NCBI GenBank assembly: GCA_027923505.1 | Contig: BROI01000034.1 | Coordinates: 62,001 to 126,000 of the forward strand | DNA from: Mayamaea pseudoterrestris | Lineage: Eukaryota > Bacillariophyta > Bacillariophyceae > Sellaphorales > Sellaphoraceae | Length of the DNA stretch: 64,000 nt | Direction of reading: 5' to 3' | Shown here: positions 63,941-64,000 of the stretch, piece after piece | Numbering within the stretch: the stretch's first letter is position 1 | Layout of the letters: each line of letters starts with the position of its first letter | Translations under genes and position numbers: made by a program | Notes under the pieces: generated by a model | Told to the model about the DNA's origin: nothing | Databases searched by the model: none | What the model saw: only the letters and a program-made list of their open reading frames with translations

Positions 63941-64000
63941 CTGCAACGGAGAAATTCAATTTTGAGATAATGTTTTGGATTGGAAGCAAAGCGAATGACG

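Overview
The window looks like nuclear DNA of a photosynthetic stramenopile, most likely a diatom. The reasons are dense, strand-alternating single genes; rare short GT-AG introns (mostly 70-135 bp); and stramenopile-type proteins. These include an HMG box of the 'RPLSAYNLFFQ' kind, a PDZ protein with a plastid-targeting-like leader, an NDK-like protein of algal type and a C1GalT-like glycosyltransferase. The lineage call is an inference from protein style; no marker gene settles it.

Region 1 (1-11,655) is a satellite array. Its monomer is about 346 bp (about 34 copies), nested in a ~690 bp dimer rhythm and a ~5.53 kb higher-order repeat (16 monomers). The first ~4.3 kb of that unit recurs almost unchanged from 5,532. 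The array ends abruptly at about 11,655. Its many short ORFs fall in all frames and are not genes.

Region 2 (11,961-35,427) holds: a histidine phosphatase, an RRM protein, a TRPC4AP/TRUSS-like protein, a MYND-UBE3D fusion, monothiol glutaredoxin Grx5 and mitochondrial Obg GTPase (divergent, sharing 111 bp), a five-exon DNA2 nuclease-helicase, and a large type II membrane glycosyltransferase that joins a GalNAc-transferase-like half to a C1GalT-like half. A probable small multi-exon gene (32,108-32,749) and a kinesin-light-chain-like TPR protein follow.

Region 3 (35,428-63,940) holds: a tandem duplication that includes the last codons of mitochondrial release factor 1, that RF1 gene, a plastid-type PDZ gene broken by one in-frame TGA, an RCC1-repeat protein, URB2, an NDK-like kinase, a small membrane protein, mitochondrial bL28, the exosome helicase MTR4, an HMG-box gene with an apparent +1 frame break, SDHAF1, NUFIP1, a Costars/ABRACL protein, Pol I subunit RPA43, a CENP-L-like protein, a coiled-coil protein, the APC/C activator CDH1, and the 3' exon of an unknown gene running off the right edge.

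Functionally, URB2, MTR4, NUFIP1 and RPA43 (all rRNA synthesis or processing) lie within 17 kb. CDH1 and the CENP-L-like gene serve cell division. Grx5, Obg, RF1, bL28m and SDHAF1 serve the mitochondrion. Intergenic gaps are short, often 20-250 bp, so many promoters are bidirectional and many 3' ends converge. I saw no tRNA, rRNA, CRISPR or recognisable transposon.
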